Shown piece by piece: positions 25,238 to 34,611 of a stretch of 64,000 nucleotides of DNA. The stretch spans positions 1 through 64,000 of the forward strand of contig JALEVV010000033.1 of NCBI GenBank assembly GCA_022788185.1. Direction: 5' to 3'. The notes below the pieces were generated by a model. It did no database searches. It saw only the letters and a program-made list of their open reading frames with translations, and had not been told where the DNA came from. Made by a program: the position numbers and the translations under genes. The stretch is from Spirochaetales bacterium (GTDB lineage Bacteria > Spirochaetota > Spirochaetia > Sphaerochaetales > Sphaerochaetaceae). Position 1 is the stretch's first letter. Each line of letters begins with the position of its first letter.

Positions 25238-26088
25238 TGGCAGATTTAAAGAAAGCAAAAACAATCCACAGCGTGATGTCCATCTGCTTTGCAGTCCTGG
25301 CACTCCTCTGGGTATTCCCGGTGTTCATCGTCGTACTGAACTCCTTCAAGGTCAATACCTTCGTAAAGACCTCCACCTTCAGCTTCCCTACCGGTGAGCA
25401 GTGGGCGGGATTCAAAAACTTCATCACCGGCATGACGCTCGGTAACTATCCGTTCCTGAAGAGTGTGTTCTACTCCTTCTACATCACGATAGTTTCCACG
25501 GCCCTCATCCTGGTGTGTACCTCAATGACCGCATGGTACGTCTCAAGAATTGACAGTAAGTTCTGCCGCATTGTCTATGCCCTCTGTCTCTTCTCAATGA
25601 TCGTTCCCTTCCAGATGGTCATGTTCACTCTCTCAAAGACCGCTGACTCCCTGAAGCTCAACACACCGTACACGATTCCCATCGTCTACCTCGGCTTCGG
25701 CGCAGGTCTTGCGATCTTCATGCTCTCCGGCTTCGTGAAGAGCGTTCCCCTTGCAATGGAGGAAGCTGCATTCATCGATGGCTGTGGACCTGTAAGAGTG
25801 TTTTTTGGTATAGTTCTTCCAGTCCTCAAGCCGACACTCATCAGTGTCGCCATCCTTGAGATCATGTGGGTATGGAACGACTACCTACTGCCTTATCTGG
25901 TACTCGACAGGACCAAGTACATGACGATCCCAATCCAGATTCAGTATCTGAAGGGAAGTTACGGTACCGTCGATCTCGGTGCCACGATGGCTATGATTCT
26001 GCTTGGTATCATCCCCGTGATCATCTTCTACCTTTCATGTCAGAAGTACATCATCAAGGGTGTTGCCGCAGGTGCGGTCAAGGGCTGA
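25237..26088 (+). CDS. Sugar ABC transporter permease, MalG type
   Basis: 283-residue partner permease with six hydrophobic segments and an EAA loop AMEEAAFIDGCGPVRVFFG. Starts on the last base of the preceding gene's stop. Forms the membrane channel of the maltodextrin importer with the MalF-type subunit. Confidence 0.92.
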   Translation: MADLKKAKTIHSVMSICFAVLALLWVFPVFIVVLNSFKVNTFVKTSTFSFPTGEQWAGFKNFITGMTLGNYPFLKSVFYSFYITIVSTALILVCTSMTAWYVSRIDSKFCRIVYALCLFSMIVPFQMVMFTLSKTADSLKLNTPYTIPIVYLGFGAGLAIFMLSGFVKSVPLAMEEAAFIDGCGPVRVFFGIVLPVLKPTLISVAILEIMWVWNDYLLPYLVLDRTKYMTIPIQIQYLKGSYGTVDLGATMAMILLGIIPVIIFYLSCQKYIIKGVAAGAVKG

Positions 26089-26120
26089 TTTCAGGAAACA
26101 CATTCACGGGGAGGTGAGGG

Positions 26121-27155
26121 ATGAAAAACAGGAAAACAACAATAAGCGACATAGCCAGGGAGTCAGGGTACTCCAAGACCACTGTCTCCTTTGCCTTCAA
26201 CTCTCCCTCCCGTATCAGCAGCCAGGCGTGCGAAAAGATTCTGGAAGTGGCAAGAAGGCTTGACTACATGCCCGATCCCATGGCCAGGAACTTCTCGCTT
26301 GGAATGCACAAATCCATAGGCTTCCTGCTTCCCCAGACCATCTCGGACAGCCTGTCCAACCCTTACACTCAGGCTGTCCTGAGAGGCATCGGGATAGTGG
26401 CGGAAAGAAATGACAACACCCTCACCGTGATCCCTCCCATGCACTCATCGATTTCAGAGGCCATAAAGAATGCGACCGTGGACGGTCTCATCTCAATGGG
26501 TCTCTGGTTCGATCCCCAGATCAGGGAGTCTCTTCGAATGAGGAAGATACCCCTTGTCCTGGTCGACGGTGCCGACGAGGAAGGTGTCATCAACCTCTCC
26601 ATCGATGACAGGGCCGCTGCCTACGAGCAGATGAAGGCCGTGCTGGAGAAGGGCCACAGGAAGATTGCGGTCATCTCACTTCCGTTCAGCGCCTATGCAG
26701 ATGTAACCCCGGAGGGGACGAACACGATCTGCCGCCGGCGTCAGGAGGGGTACGACACGGCTCTCAGGGAGTATGGACTTACTCTTGATGAGATTCCGAT
26801 GGTCTCCTGTCCCGTCACCTTCGAGGACGGGGTACAGGCTGCCAGGACGATCATGGCGGATAATGAAATCACATGCTTTGTATGCATGTCCGATGCAGTT
26901 GCCCTGGGATGCATTTTTGCCGTAAGCGCCATGGGCAGAAATGTTCCCGATGACATGTCAGTCGTCGGTTTTGACGGTATCTATGAAGCCACGGCCTCGG
27001 GGCACTACCTGACCACGGTCGTTCAGGATGCCGAAGCTAAGGGAATAAGAAGCGCCGAGCTCCTTTTCAGGGTCATCGGCGGTGAGGAAGTGCCATCCCA
27101 TAACAGCTTTGAATATCAGTTCAGGCCGGGAAACACCTTAAGGGAGATTAACTGA
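26121..27155 (+). CDS. LacI-family regulator of the maltodextrin operon
   Basis: 344-residue repressor. The N-terminal helix-turn-helix TTISDIARESGYSKTTVSFA and hinge RISSQACEKILEVARRLDY lead to a periplasmic-binding-protein-like sensor domain. Encoded within the operon, so autoregulated; likely binds the AAACCGGTTT sites at 22875-22897. Inducer probably maltose, maltotriose or a phosphorylated derivative (inferred). Confidence 0.92.
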   Translation: MKNRKTTISDIARESGYSKTTVSFAFNSPSRISSQACEKILEVARRLDYMPDPMARNFSLGMHKSIGFLLPQTISDSLSNPYTQAVLRGIGIVAERNDNTLTVIPPMHSSISEAIKNATVDGLISMGLWFDPQIRESLRMRKIPLVLVDGADEEGVINLSIDDRAAAYEQMKAVLEKGHRKIAVISLPFSAYADVTPEGTNTICRRRQEGYDTALREYGLTLDEIPMVSCPVTFEDGVQAARTIMADNEITCFVCMSDAVALGCIFAVSAMGRNVPDDMSVVGFDGIYEATASGHYLTTVVQDAEAKGIRSAELLFRVIGGEEVPSHNSFEYQFRPGNTLREIN

Positions 27156-27157
27156 TT

Positions 27158-28699
27158 ATGAATATAGAAGGAGTCAGGAACTCAGGAATCCTGATGCATA
27201 TCTCATCCCTTCCGTCAGAGTACGGAATCGGGGATCTGGGACCTGAAGCCTACGCATTTGCCAGGACCCTTGCCTCCACCGGGGCAAAGCTCTGGCAGTG
27301 GCTGCCCCTGGGACCCACTGGATACGGAAACAGTCCCTATGCGGCAAGGTCGACCTTTGCCGGTAATGAGCTGCTGCTCTCTCCCGATCTGCTCTGCAGG
27401 GACGGATACCTTGAGAAAGAGGATCTCATCCACCCTGAATTCAGCGATGAGAAGGTGGATTTCGAGCGTGTCATCGCCTGGAAGCTTCCGCTCGTCAAGA
27501 AGGCTGCGGCTTCCTTTCTGAAGCAGAACAGAAGGCGTAAGGCCTACCGGGATTACCTTGCCCGTGAAGCCCACTGGCTTGAGGATTACGCACTTTTCAT
27601 GGTGCTCTATGAAAAGTATCAGGATGCCAGATGGCACACCCTCTGGGACCATGGTGAAGGCTACAGGGATGAAAAGGTAATCAATAGCCTGAAGAAGGAA
27701 AAAGCTGCTGAAATCGAGATCTGGTACGCTCTTCAGTACCTTTTTGATGCCCAGCTTGATGAGCTTCACCTCTACACAAAGAGCCTTGGACTCAGGACGA
27801 TCGGGGACATTCCCATCTTCGTCGGTGCCGACAGTGCCGATGCCTGGGCCCACCTCGATCTCCTGAAGACTGACAGTGAGGGCCACTACAGTGCGGTCTC
27901 CGGCGTACCGCCAGACAACTTCAGTGCCACGGGCCAGCTCTGGGGTAACCCGGTCTATGACTGGAAGAAGCACGAGGAGACTGGCTTCATCTGGTGGAAG
28001 CAGAGGATCGAACGCCTGCTTCACATGACCGACATCCTCCGCATCGACCACTTCAGGGGCTTTGATGCCTACTATGAAATTCCGGCGGGTGCGAAGACCG
28101 CAGAACACGGCAAGTGGAAGAAGAGTCCCGGAAAGAAGCTCTTCGATATTATCAAGAGGGATATGGGCGAGCTTCCCATCATCGCCGAGGATCTGGGGCT
28201 GATGACCGACGGAGTTAAGAGGCTCCGTGACTCAAACCACCTGCCCGGAATGAAGATCGCGATGTTCGGCTTCTCCAGGGACGCAAAGGGAGATTTCAAC
28301 CCCGATGATGACTTCCTGCCGATGAATTACACCAGAAGCTTCGTCGCATACACGGGAACGCACGACAACGATACGACCAGACACTGGTTCGACACTCTGT
28401 CCGATGACGATAAACACATGGTCAGGGAGTATCTGGCATGTGACGACAGGGAAGCTGTCTGGGCGCTCATCAGGGCGGTCATGTTCTCCAATGCCGACAC
28501 GGCCATCATCCCCATGCAGGACATTCTTGAGCTGGGCGGGGAGGCGAGGATGAACTATCCTTCCACGTGCAACGACAGGAACTGGACCTGGAGGATGAAG
28601 AGTGAAGCCTTTGATGACTACAGGGTATCACGCTTCCGGCATCTGGTGCGCCTCACTGGACGTGACGGACTCACAGCCGATGAAAGGGCCGCAAAGTAA
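27158..28699 (+). CDS. malQ: 4-alpha-glucanotransferase (amylomaltase)
   Basis: GH77 disproportionating enzyme, 513 residues, cytosolic. Motifs: GILMHISSLPSEYGIGDLG at the N-terminus, LRIDHFRGF with the catalytic Asp, and AEDLG with the acid/base Glu, plus TGTHDNDTTRHWF. It transfers maltodextrin segments and frees glucose from imported dextrins. It follows the LacI gene by 2 bp and is last in the operon; a hairpin at 28741-28767 follows. Confidence 0.95.
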   Translation: MNIEGVRNSGILMHISSLPSEYGIGDLGPEAYAFARTLASTGAKLWQWLPLGPTGYGNSPYAARSTFAGNELLLSPDLLCRDGYLEKEDLIHPEFSDEKVDFERVIAWKLPLVKKAAASFLKQNRRRKAYRDYLAREAHWLEDYALFMVLYEKYQDARWHTLWDHGEGYRDEKVINSLKKEKAAEIEIWYALQYLFDAQLDELHLYTKSLGLRTIGDIPIFVGADSADAWAHLDLLKTDSEGHYSAVSGVPPDNFSATGQLWGNPVYDWKKHEETGFIWWKQRIERLLHMTDILRIDHFRGFDAYYEIPAGAKTAEHGKWKKSPGKKLFDIIKRDMGELPIIAEDLGLMTDGVKRLRDSNHLPGMKIAMFGFSRDAKGDFNPDDDFLPMNYTRSFVAYTGTHDNDTTRHWFDTLSDDDKHMVREYLACDDREAVWALIRAVMFSNADTAIIPMQDILELGGEARMNYPSTCNDRNWTWRMKSEAFDDYRVSRFRHLVRLTGRDGLTADERAAK

Positions 28700-28740
28700 G
28701 TGCGAAAAGCATAGCCATAAAGTATTGTAAAATCTTTGTG

Positions 28741-28767
28741 AAACGGGGTTGGTGACATACCCCGTTT
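28741..28767 (+). terminator. Terminator-like hairpin after malQ
   Basis: Perfect 8-bp arms AAACGGGG and CCCCGTTT with an 11-base loop; followed by a pyrimidine-rich CTGTTATCTTTC rather than a clean T-tract. It sits immediately before the OadB-like start, so it may also influence that gene's expression. Confidence 0.55.
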
Positions 28768-28784
28768 CTGTTATCTTTCATTCC

Positions 28785-29864
28785 ATGAATGGTGATTTTC
28801 TCAGCCGGATCATTATGATCGCCGTCGGGTGTATCCTCATATACCTGGCAATCAGACGGAAGATGGAACCGACCCTTCTGCTGCCTATGGGGTTCGGTGC
28901 CATACTCGTCAACATACCGGGCAGTACACTTACAGAGGCCCATGGCATCCTGTCCTGGCTCTATGAGACGGGAATAGCCGACGCCGAGGTCTTTCCCCTC
29001 CTGCTTTTCATCGGAATCGGTGCCATGATCGATTTCGGACCGCTGCTTGCAAAGCCGTGGCTCATCTTCATAGGAGCGGCAGGGCAGGGCGGAGTATTCC
29101 TTACGATGATGCTCGCCTCCTTCTTCTTTCCACTCAACGATGCCGCAGCAATCGGCATAATTGGGGCCGCGGACGGACCCACCGCGATTCTCGTAAGCAT
29201 GAGACTGGGATCTCAGTTCATTGCTCCGATTCTCATCGTCGCCTACTGCTACATGGCCCTTGTGCCCGTTATCCAGCCCCTGGTACTGAAGGCAGTGACC
29301 ACAAAGGATGAGCGATGCATTAAGATGCACTACACTCCGGTCGGAGTATCCAGAAGTGCAAGGATCATCTTCCCGGTTGCGGTCACGATCATATCGGGCC
29401 TGATCGCTCCCGATTCACTGGCCCTTGTGGGCATGCTGATGTTCGGCAACCTCATAAGGGAGTGCGGAGTACTTTCATCCCTGCAGAAGGCCGCAGAGGG
29501 TGTCCTGTCCCCGCTTATTTCACTGCTTTTAGGCCTTTCGGTTGCCCCCATGATGTCAGGACCCTCGCTGCTGAGGCCTGAGACCCTTCTCATAATGGGT
29601 TTCGGCGTCCTGGCCTTCGTCTTTGACACTGTATGCGGGGTTCTCTTCGTGAAGGCTGTCAACCTCTTCGCCCGGGAAAAGATAAATCCGCTCATCGGCG
29701 GAGCGGGCATATCCGCATTCCCGATGTCCTCTCGTGTTGTTCAGCAGATCGGCCTTGAGGCCGATAAGCAGAACCACCTTCTGCCCTTCGCACTGGGTGC
29801 CAACGTCTCCGGCCAGATCGCCAGCGTCATCGCGGGCGGTCTCATTCTCAGGTTCTTTGCATAA
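28785..29864 (+). CDS. OadB/GcdB-like sodium pump decarboxylase beta subunit
   Basis: 359-residue polytopic membrane protein with about nine to eleven hydrophobic segments. Family hallmarks: IYLAIRRKMEPTLLLPMGFG near the N-terminus and GAADGPTAI, which carries the conserved Asp of the Na+/decarboxylation site. In oxaloacetate, methylmalonyl-CoA and glutaconyl-CoA decarboxylases this subunit couples carboxybiotin decarboxylation to Na+ export. No carboxyltransferase alpha or biotin-carrier gene is nearby. The start is uncertain: the ATG at 28785 lacks a ribosome site, and TTG 28749 lies in the preceding hairpin. Confidence 0.85.
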   Translation: MNGDFLSRIIMIAVGCILIYLAIRRKMEPTLLLPMGFGAILVNIPGSTLTEAHGILSWLYETGIADAEVFPLLLFIGIGAMIDFGPLLAKPWLIFIGAAGQGGVFLTMMLASFFFPLNDAAAIGIIGAADGPTAILVSMRLGSQFIAPILIVAYCYMALVPVIQPLVLKAVTTKDERCIKMHYTPVGVSRSARIIFPVAVTIISGLIAPDSLALVGMLMFGNLIRECGVLSSLQKAAEGVLSPLISLLLGLSVAPMMSGPSLLRPETLLIMGFGVLAFVFDTVCGVLFVKAVNLFAREKINPLIGGAGISAFPMSSRVVQQIGLEADKQNHLLPFALGANVSGQIASVIAGGLILRFFA

Positions 29865-29875
29865 GGGAGGAAAAG

Positions 29876-30019
29876 ATGTTATTTTTCATTAACGGGAACG
29901 TTCTTGCCGCAGTGAAGATGGGGTTTGCCGCCTGGGCACTGCTGACGCTTTCCCTTGCGGCGGTGTATGCCGTCGTCAGGCTTGTCAATGTACTGTCTCG
30001 GAAAAGGAATAAGGATTAA
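29876..30019 (+). CDS. OadG-like small membrane protein (47 aa)
   Basis: Very short gene with a strong GGGAGGAAAAG ribosome site, 11 bp after the OadB-like stop. One membrane segment (about residues 18-38) followed by a basic tail VLSRKRNKD. Size, topology and position match the gamma subunit of Na+-pumping decarboxylases, whose sequence is poorly conserved. The usual C-terminal His/Pro-rich part is missing, so it would only anchor or stabilise the beta subunit. Confidence 0.6.
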   Translation: MLFFINGNVLAAVKMGFAAWALLTLSLAAVYAVVRLVNVLSRKRNKD

Positions 30020-30022
30020 AGC

Positions 30023-31459
30023 GTGGATATTCTTGCCAAATTAAGGGAAGTCACACTATCAGTACTTCCGATTGCGGTAATCGCATCGGTGCTTTCATTC
30101 GTCACGGGCGTAATGTCCCTGCCGGAGTTTGCCGCCTTTGCGGCATCGTGCGTCCTCGTGATATTGGGGCTGACGCTCTTTCTTACCGGTGTTGACAACG
30201 GTCTTCTGCCAATAGGAAACAGGATAGGTTCCTCGATAACGAGGAGCCGGAGTCTTGTCGTAATTATCACGGTGGCTGTCGCCCTGGGCTTCATAATCAC
30301 GATAGCGGAGCCGGACGTGAAGGTGCTTGCCGGTCAGATCAATCAGGTCAATCCTTCACTCGGCGTGACGCTGCTGCTGGTCTCGATCGGTGCGGGTGTC
30401 GGAATCTTCCTCGCCCTCTCGCTGCTGAGAACGATACTCCACATACCCCTTAAGATAATACTCATGGTCTCGTACCTTCTGGTGCTGGTCCTGGCCTTCG
30501 TCGTTCCACCCTTCTTCGTCGCCATCGGGTTCGATGCGGGAGGAGCCACCACGGGCCCCATGTCAGTTCCCTTCATAATGGCACTGGGCATGGGTCTTGC
30601 AAGAACCAGGAGCCGTGATGAGGAGAGTGAGTTCGGCTATGTGGCCATGTCCTCCATCGGACCGGTGCTGGCAGTTTTCATACTGGGTGCTATCTTTTCT
30701 TCCTCGCCTGCAGGTGCGGGCGCCGAAGGGGAACATGCAATGGGCTTTTTCTCGCTGCTGCTTGAAAGCTTTTCCAGCACCGGGGCCGCACTCCTTCCGC
30801 TTCTTGCCGTATGCATCATAATGCAGCTCTTTGTCATGAAGCTTCCCTTCTTCCAGGCATTGAAGCTCTTCATCGGTATATTCTACGCATATATCGGGCT
30901 TGTGCTTTTTTCCACCGGTGTCGAATTCTCCTTCAGCTCCGTGGCCCGTCAGCTGGGAGGTGCGCTTGCATCCTCATCCCCGATGCTTCTTGCCGTGGTC
31001 GGAGGCGTGCTCGGCGCATGTGTCGTGCTGGCCGAGCCTGCGATCTGGGTCCTGACCGAGCAGGTCGAGGAGGTCAGCGGCGGAAGGATAAAGAGGATGC
31101 TCATGATGGTGACGCTGTGCATCGCCGTATCGGCGGCAGTGATGCTTTCACTGCTGAGGACAACGGCAGGGCTTTCCATTCTTTACTTTGTCGTTCCGGG
31201 ATATGCTATAATCCTTCTCATGATGATATTCACGCCGAAGCTCTTCAGTGCGATCGCCTTTGACTCGGGCGGTGTCGCAACCGGCCCGATGAGCTCCGCC
31301 TTCCTCCTGCCATTTGCGATCGGAGCGGCAGGCGGAAGCGCCGATTCCGCATTCGGCCTCATCGCACTGATAGCCATGATGCCCATCTTCTCGATCGAGA
31401 TCCTGGGTCTCATCTTCAGGCATACCGTGAATAAAGGCTCAAAGGGAGGTGCTCGATGA
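30023..31459 (+). CDS. DUF1538 membrane protein (UmpAB-like, two halves)
   Basis: 478-residue integral membrane protein from a GTG start, with about twelve hydrophobic segments in two similar halves. Each half carries a FDxGGxxTGPMS element: IGFDAGGATTGPMSVPF and IAFDSGGVATGPMSSAF, and LFLTGVDNGLLPIG near the N-terminus. This marks DUF1538. The family is often next to P-II-like genes, as here; transport of an unknown ion or solute is suspected. It starts 3 bp after the OadG-like stop and its end overlaps the P-II-like gene. Confidence 0.85.
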   Translation: MDILAKLREVTLSVLPIAVIASVLSFVTGVMSLPEFAAFAASCVLVILGLTLFLTGVDNGLLPIGNRIGSSITRSRSLVVIITVAVALGFIITIAEPDVKVLAGQINQVNPSLGVTLLLVSIGAGVGIFLALSLLRTILHIPLKIILMVSYLLVLVLAFVVPPFFVAIGFDAGGATTGPMSVPFIMALGMGLARTRSRDEESEFGYVAMSSIGPVLAVFILGAIFSSSPAGAGAEGEHAMGFFSLLLESFSSTGAALLPLLAVCIIMQLFVMKLPFFQALKLFIGIFYAYIGLVLFSTGVEFSFSSVARQLGGALASSSPMLLAVVGGVLGACVVLAEPAIWVLTEQVEEVSGGRIKRMLMMVTLCIAVSAAVMLSLLRTTAGLSILYFVVPGYAIILLMMIFTPKLFSAIAFDSGGVATGPMSSAFLLPFAIGAAGGSADSAFGLIALIAMMPIFSIEILGLIFRHTVNKGSKGGAR

Positions 31460-32055
31460 TAAGTTCGACTCTTGTTGCGATAGTGAAAAAGGGTGAAGCT
31501 TCAAAGCTCATGTCGGCAGCCAGGGCCAAGGGAGCTCCAGGCGGCTCCGTGATAAGTGCCCGCGGAACCGCAATGAACTCAATACTTGCGGCCCTCGGAC
31601 TGGGAGACACAAGCAGGGAAGTGCTGCTGAGCGTCGTTGAGAGGGAGAAGCTTGATGAGATACTCTCTGCCGTGAAACGCGTCAGGGCCAGCGGGATCGC
31701 ACTCGTGATAGATGCCTTCAGAGGTGCTGAAGAGGAGGAGATGGAAATGGACGGACAATATGAAATGATACAGGTTATCTGCCAGGACGGTTACAGTGAG
31801 GACATCATGGCAGTCGCACGCAGGGCAGGTGCCAAGGGCGGAACGGTAGTCAATGCCCGCGGAACCTCGACGGAGCAGGACGTAAAGTTCTTCGGCTCTC
31901 CTCTTGTTCCTGAGAAGGAAATCCTCATGATAGTCATGGAAAAGAGCAGGGCAGAGGCCGTCAGGAAGGCGATAAGCCAGATGGAAATCCTTAACAAGAA
32001 GGGTATGGGAATCATGTTCTCAGTACCTGTCAGGGACTTCGTCAACTTAGGTTAA
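31456..32055 (+). CDS. Tandem P-II-like regulatory protein
   Basis: 199 residues made of two P-II/ferredoxin-like domains (about 1-92 and 100-196). Each has a KGGxVxxARGT-type segment (APGGSVISARGTAM and AKGGTVVNARGTST), the region where P-II proteins bind nucleotide. The tyrosine-bearing T-loop of GlnB is not recognisable. Start overlaps the DUF1538 stop by 4 bp (ATGA), so it probably controls that membrane protein by direct contact. Ligand unknown. Confidence 0.8.
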   Translation: MISSTLVAIVKKGEASKLMSAARAKGAPGGSVISARGTAMNSILAALGLGDTSREVLLSVVEREKLDEILSAVKRVRASGIALVIDAFRGAEEEEMEMDGQYEMIQVICQDGYSEDIMAVARRAGAKGGTVVNARGTSTEQDVKFFGSPLVPEKEILMIVMEKSRAEAVRKAISQMEILNKKGMGIMFSVPVRDFVNLG

Positions 32056-33264
32056 TACCCTTACTTCCAGCATGCCGTCCCTGTATTCGGTACTGAGGAC
32101 GGTGTATGACCGGTAGAGCTCGCTGAGGGCTTTGCCGTCCGATGGGTCGAGAGTGAACGTTTTCTCACTCCTTCCCGTCACCGCCTTTTCCCACATGGCA
32201 TCGGTAAGCTCTCCGATGCCTGTTCTGTTTCTAACGCTTATTTCAATATGGTCGGGGACAGCCACCCTGAGGCGCGAGAGCGCGATTTCGCTTGAGACGG
32301 CATCCATCTTGTTGAAAACGACAATGCGGTCGCTATTCGCCGCTCCGAGATTTTCCAGTACCTCCAGAGTTGTCTCATAGCACTGTTCTGCCGCCGGATT
32401 GGCCATGTCCAGTACGATGATGAGTGTGTCTGCATACTTTGCCTCTTCCAGCGTTGATGAAAAGGCGCTGATGAGGTGGTGGGGAAGGTTTGATACAAAG
32501 CCGACGGTGTCGGTAACGGTAACTTCAACCCTGTTTTTAAGCTTCATCGTCCTCGTGGTTGGGTCTAAGGTGGCAAAGAGCCTGTCCTCTGCCAGAATGT
32601 CCGAAGAGGTAAGGAGGTTCAGCAGGGAGCTCTTGCCCGCATTGGTGTACCCCACCAGGGCGAAGGAGTAGGTCTTTCCCCGGCTCCTCGATGCCCTTTG
32701 CACCGTTCTTATCTTCTTCACTTCCTCAATTTCCCTCTTAAGAACGGTTATCCTTTCTGAAAGTGCTCTCCTGTCCAGTTCCAGCTGCCGCTCTCCGGCG
32801 CCCCTGCTGCCCTTGACGCCACCCCGCTGCTGGGAGAGATCCTCCCACCTCCTTCTGAGGCGCGGAAGGGAGTACTCGGCCCTGGCCAGGGCAACCTGGA
32901 GCTTTGCCTCCCGGGTTTTTGCCCTGTCGGCGAAGATCTGGAGGATTACTTCCTCCCTGTCGATGACACAGCAGTCAAGGGCTACTTCCAGGTTCCTGAG
33001 AATGCGGGGGGAGAGCGATGTGTCGAATACGACACAGTCGCACCCGTGAAAGAGGATGTTCTCCTTCAGTTCCTCAACCTGACCCGAGCCCAGCATGGTC
33101 GCACTGCTGTACTCCCTGATCCTGAAGGTGATGCCTGAAAGGGTCTTAAGCCCCATTGTGTCCACAAGGGCTTCCAGCTCCTCCATGCGGAGGGCAGTGT
33201 CATTCACATCCTCATAGGGGATGACAAGCAGCGCGGTCTTTACCTCATCTCTGTTTTCGATCAT
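32047..33264 (-). CDS. hflX: Ribosome-associated GTPase HflX
   Basis: 405-residue GTPase that splits or rescues stalled ribosomes. The N-terminal HflX domain contains GSGQVEEL and the conserved RxQLExDRR-like RQLELDRR; the G domain has G1 GYTNAGKSSL, G3 DTVGF and G4 NKMD. Convergent with the P-II-like gene, overlapping it by 9 bp. Confidence 0.94.
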   Translation of the reverse strand: MIENRDEVKTALLVIPYEDVNDTALRMEELEALVDTMGLKTLSGITFRIREYSSATMLGSGQVEELKENILFHGCDCVVFDTSLSPRILRNLEVALDCCVIDREEVILQIFADRAKTREAKLQVALARAEYSLPRLRRRWEDLSQQRGGVKGSRGAGERQLELDRRALSERITVLKREIEEVKKIRTVQRASRSRGKTYSFALVGYTNAGKSSLLNLLTSSDILAEDRLFATLDPTTRTMKLKNRVEVTVTDTVGFVSNLPHHLISAFSSTLEEAKYADTLIIVLDMANPAAEQCYETTLEVLENLGAANSDRIVVFNKMDAVSSEIALSRLRVAVPDHIEISVRNRTGIGELTDAMWEKAVTGRSEKTFTLDPSDGKALSELYRSYTVLSTEYRDGMLEVRVLT

Positions 33265-33371
33265 AACTCTGACAGTCTATACATTAGATGGGGCGCTGTC
33301 AAAACATTGAGCTGCTCATGTACTTGTGAGAAGTGCGGTTTTGGATTAATCTCAGACGTGAGGTTGATTAT

Positions 33372-34478
33372 ATGGCATTGAACTGTGGTATCGTTGGACT
33401 TCCCAACGTAGGCAAATCTACAATATTCTCAGCAGTCACATCCGCTCCCGCGGAGGCTGCGAACTATCCTTTCTGCACCATTGACCCGAATATCGGAATG
33501 GTGGCCGTCCCCGATAAGAGACTTGACAGGATCGTAAAGCTCATTCCCCCTGCAAAGGTAATCCCGGCAACGGTTGAGTTCGTTGACATCGCCGGCCTTG
33601 TGGCAGGTGCCAGCAAGGGTGAAGGTCTCGGCAACAGATTCCTGGCATCGATCAGGGAAGTGGGCGTGCTTGCCCACGTCGTCCGCTGTTTCGAAAACAG
33701 CGACATCATCCATGTCAATAACAGGATCGATCCCGCAAGCGACATTGAGACGATCAACATCGAGCTGGCCCTTGCCGATCTCGAGACAGTTGAGAAGAGA
33801 TATGACAAACAGAGCAGGATGGGCAGGGTGAACAAGGAGATGCAGAAGGAGAATGAGTTCTATCTTCCGATTCTTGAAAAGCTCAAGGCCGCCCTTTCAG
33901 AGGGCATTTCCGCCCGCTCCGTGATAACCGATGAGGATGAGATCAAGGCACTTTATGACCTTCACCTCATTACGATGAAGCCAGTCATCTACGTCTGTAA
34001 CGTCGATGAGGACTCGATCCTCGAGGAAAACGATTACGTTAAGACAGTAAGGGCCATCGCTGAAAAGGAAGGCGCTGAGGTTGTGGTCATCTGCGGCAAG
34101 ATCGAGAGCGAGATCGCAGCCCTTGATACCGAGGAGGAAAAGAAGGAGTTTCTGGAGGCAGTCGGTCTTGAGGAGAGCGGTCTCAACCATCTCATCAGAA
34201 GCGCATATGCCACTCTCGGTCTCAGGACCTTCTTCACCGCAGGGTCCGATGAGGACAGGGCATGGACCTTCCATGCGGGTGACAAGGCACCCCGCTGTGC
34301 AGGTGTCATCCACACCGACTTCGAGAAGGGTTTCATCAAGGCTGAAGTCTACAACTGTGAGGACCTCTTCAACTACGGCTCCGAACAGAAGGTCAAGGAA
34401 GCCGGACGTCTCCGTCTTGAAGGCAAGGAATATGTCGTTCAGGATGGCGACATCATGCACTTCAGATTCAATAACTGA
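33372..34478 (+). CDS. ychF: Redox-regulated ATPase YchF (OLA1 family)
   Basis: 368-residue Obg-family P-loop protein. It has GLPNVGKSTIF near the N-terminus, DIAGLVAGASKGEGLG, the ATP-preferring NVDE in place of NKxD, and a C-terminal TGS-like domain (FFTAGSDEDRAWTFHAGDKA). Start chosen at 33372, where GTGAGG precedes it. Binds ribosomes; exact role unsettled. Confidence 0.95.
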   Translation: MALNCGIVGLPNVGKSTIFSAVTSAPAEAANYPFCTIDPNIGMVAVPDKRLDRIVKLIPPAKVIPATVEFVDIAGLVAGASKGEGLGNRFLASIREVGVLAHVVRCFENSDIIHVNNRIDPASDIETINIELALADLETVEKRYDKQSRMGRVNKEMQKENEFYLPILEKLKAALSEGISARSVITDEDEIKALYDLHLITMKPVIYVCNVDEDSILEENDYVKTVRAIAEKEGAEVVVICGKIESEIAALDTEEEKKEFLEAVGLEESGLNHLIRSAYATLGLRTFFTAGSDEDRAWTFHAGDKAPRCAGVIHTDFEKGFIKAEVYNCEDLFNYGSEQKVKEAGRLRLEGKEYVVQDGDIMHFRFNN

Positions 34479-34492
34479 TTCCACTTACAATG

Positions 34493-34522
34493 ACCGTCTG
34501 AGACTCTCAGGCGGTTTTTTTC
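34493..34522 (+). terminator. Terminator after ychF
   Basis: 10-bp stem (ACCGTCTGAG / CTCAGGCGGT, one G-U pair) with a 3-base loop and a run of seven or more T. Confidence 0.88.
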
Positions 34523-34611
34523 TTTCAGAAGGGGACATACTATATATTTCTGTTAACAAGAGGTCATAGCATAACGATAAGCAGGTAATATTCTCTATAT
34601 CGTCCATGGCT

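Noticed and set aside
27215-28108. 297-codon open frame on the minus strand
   Set aside because: Antisense to malQ, which has intact GH77 motifs; explained by G+C-rich third positions.
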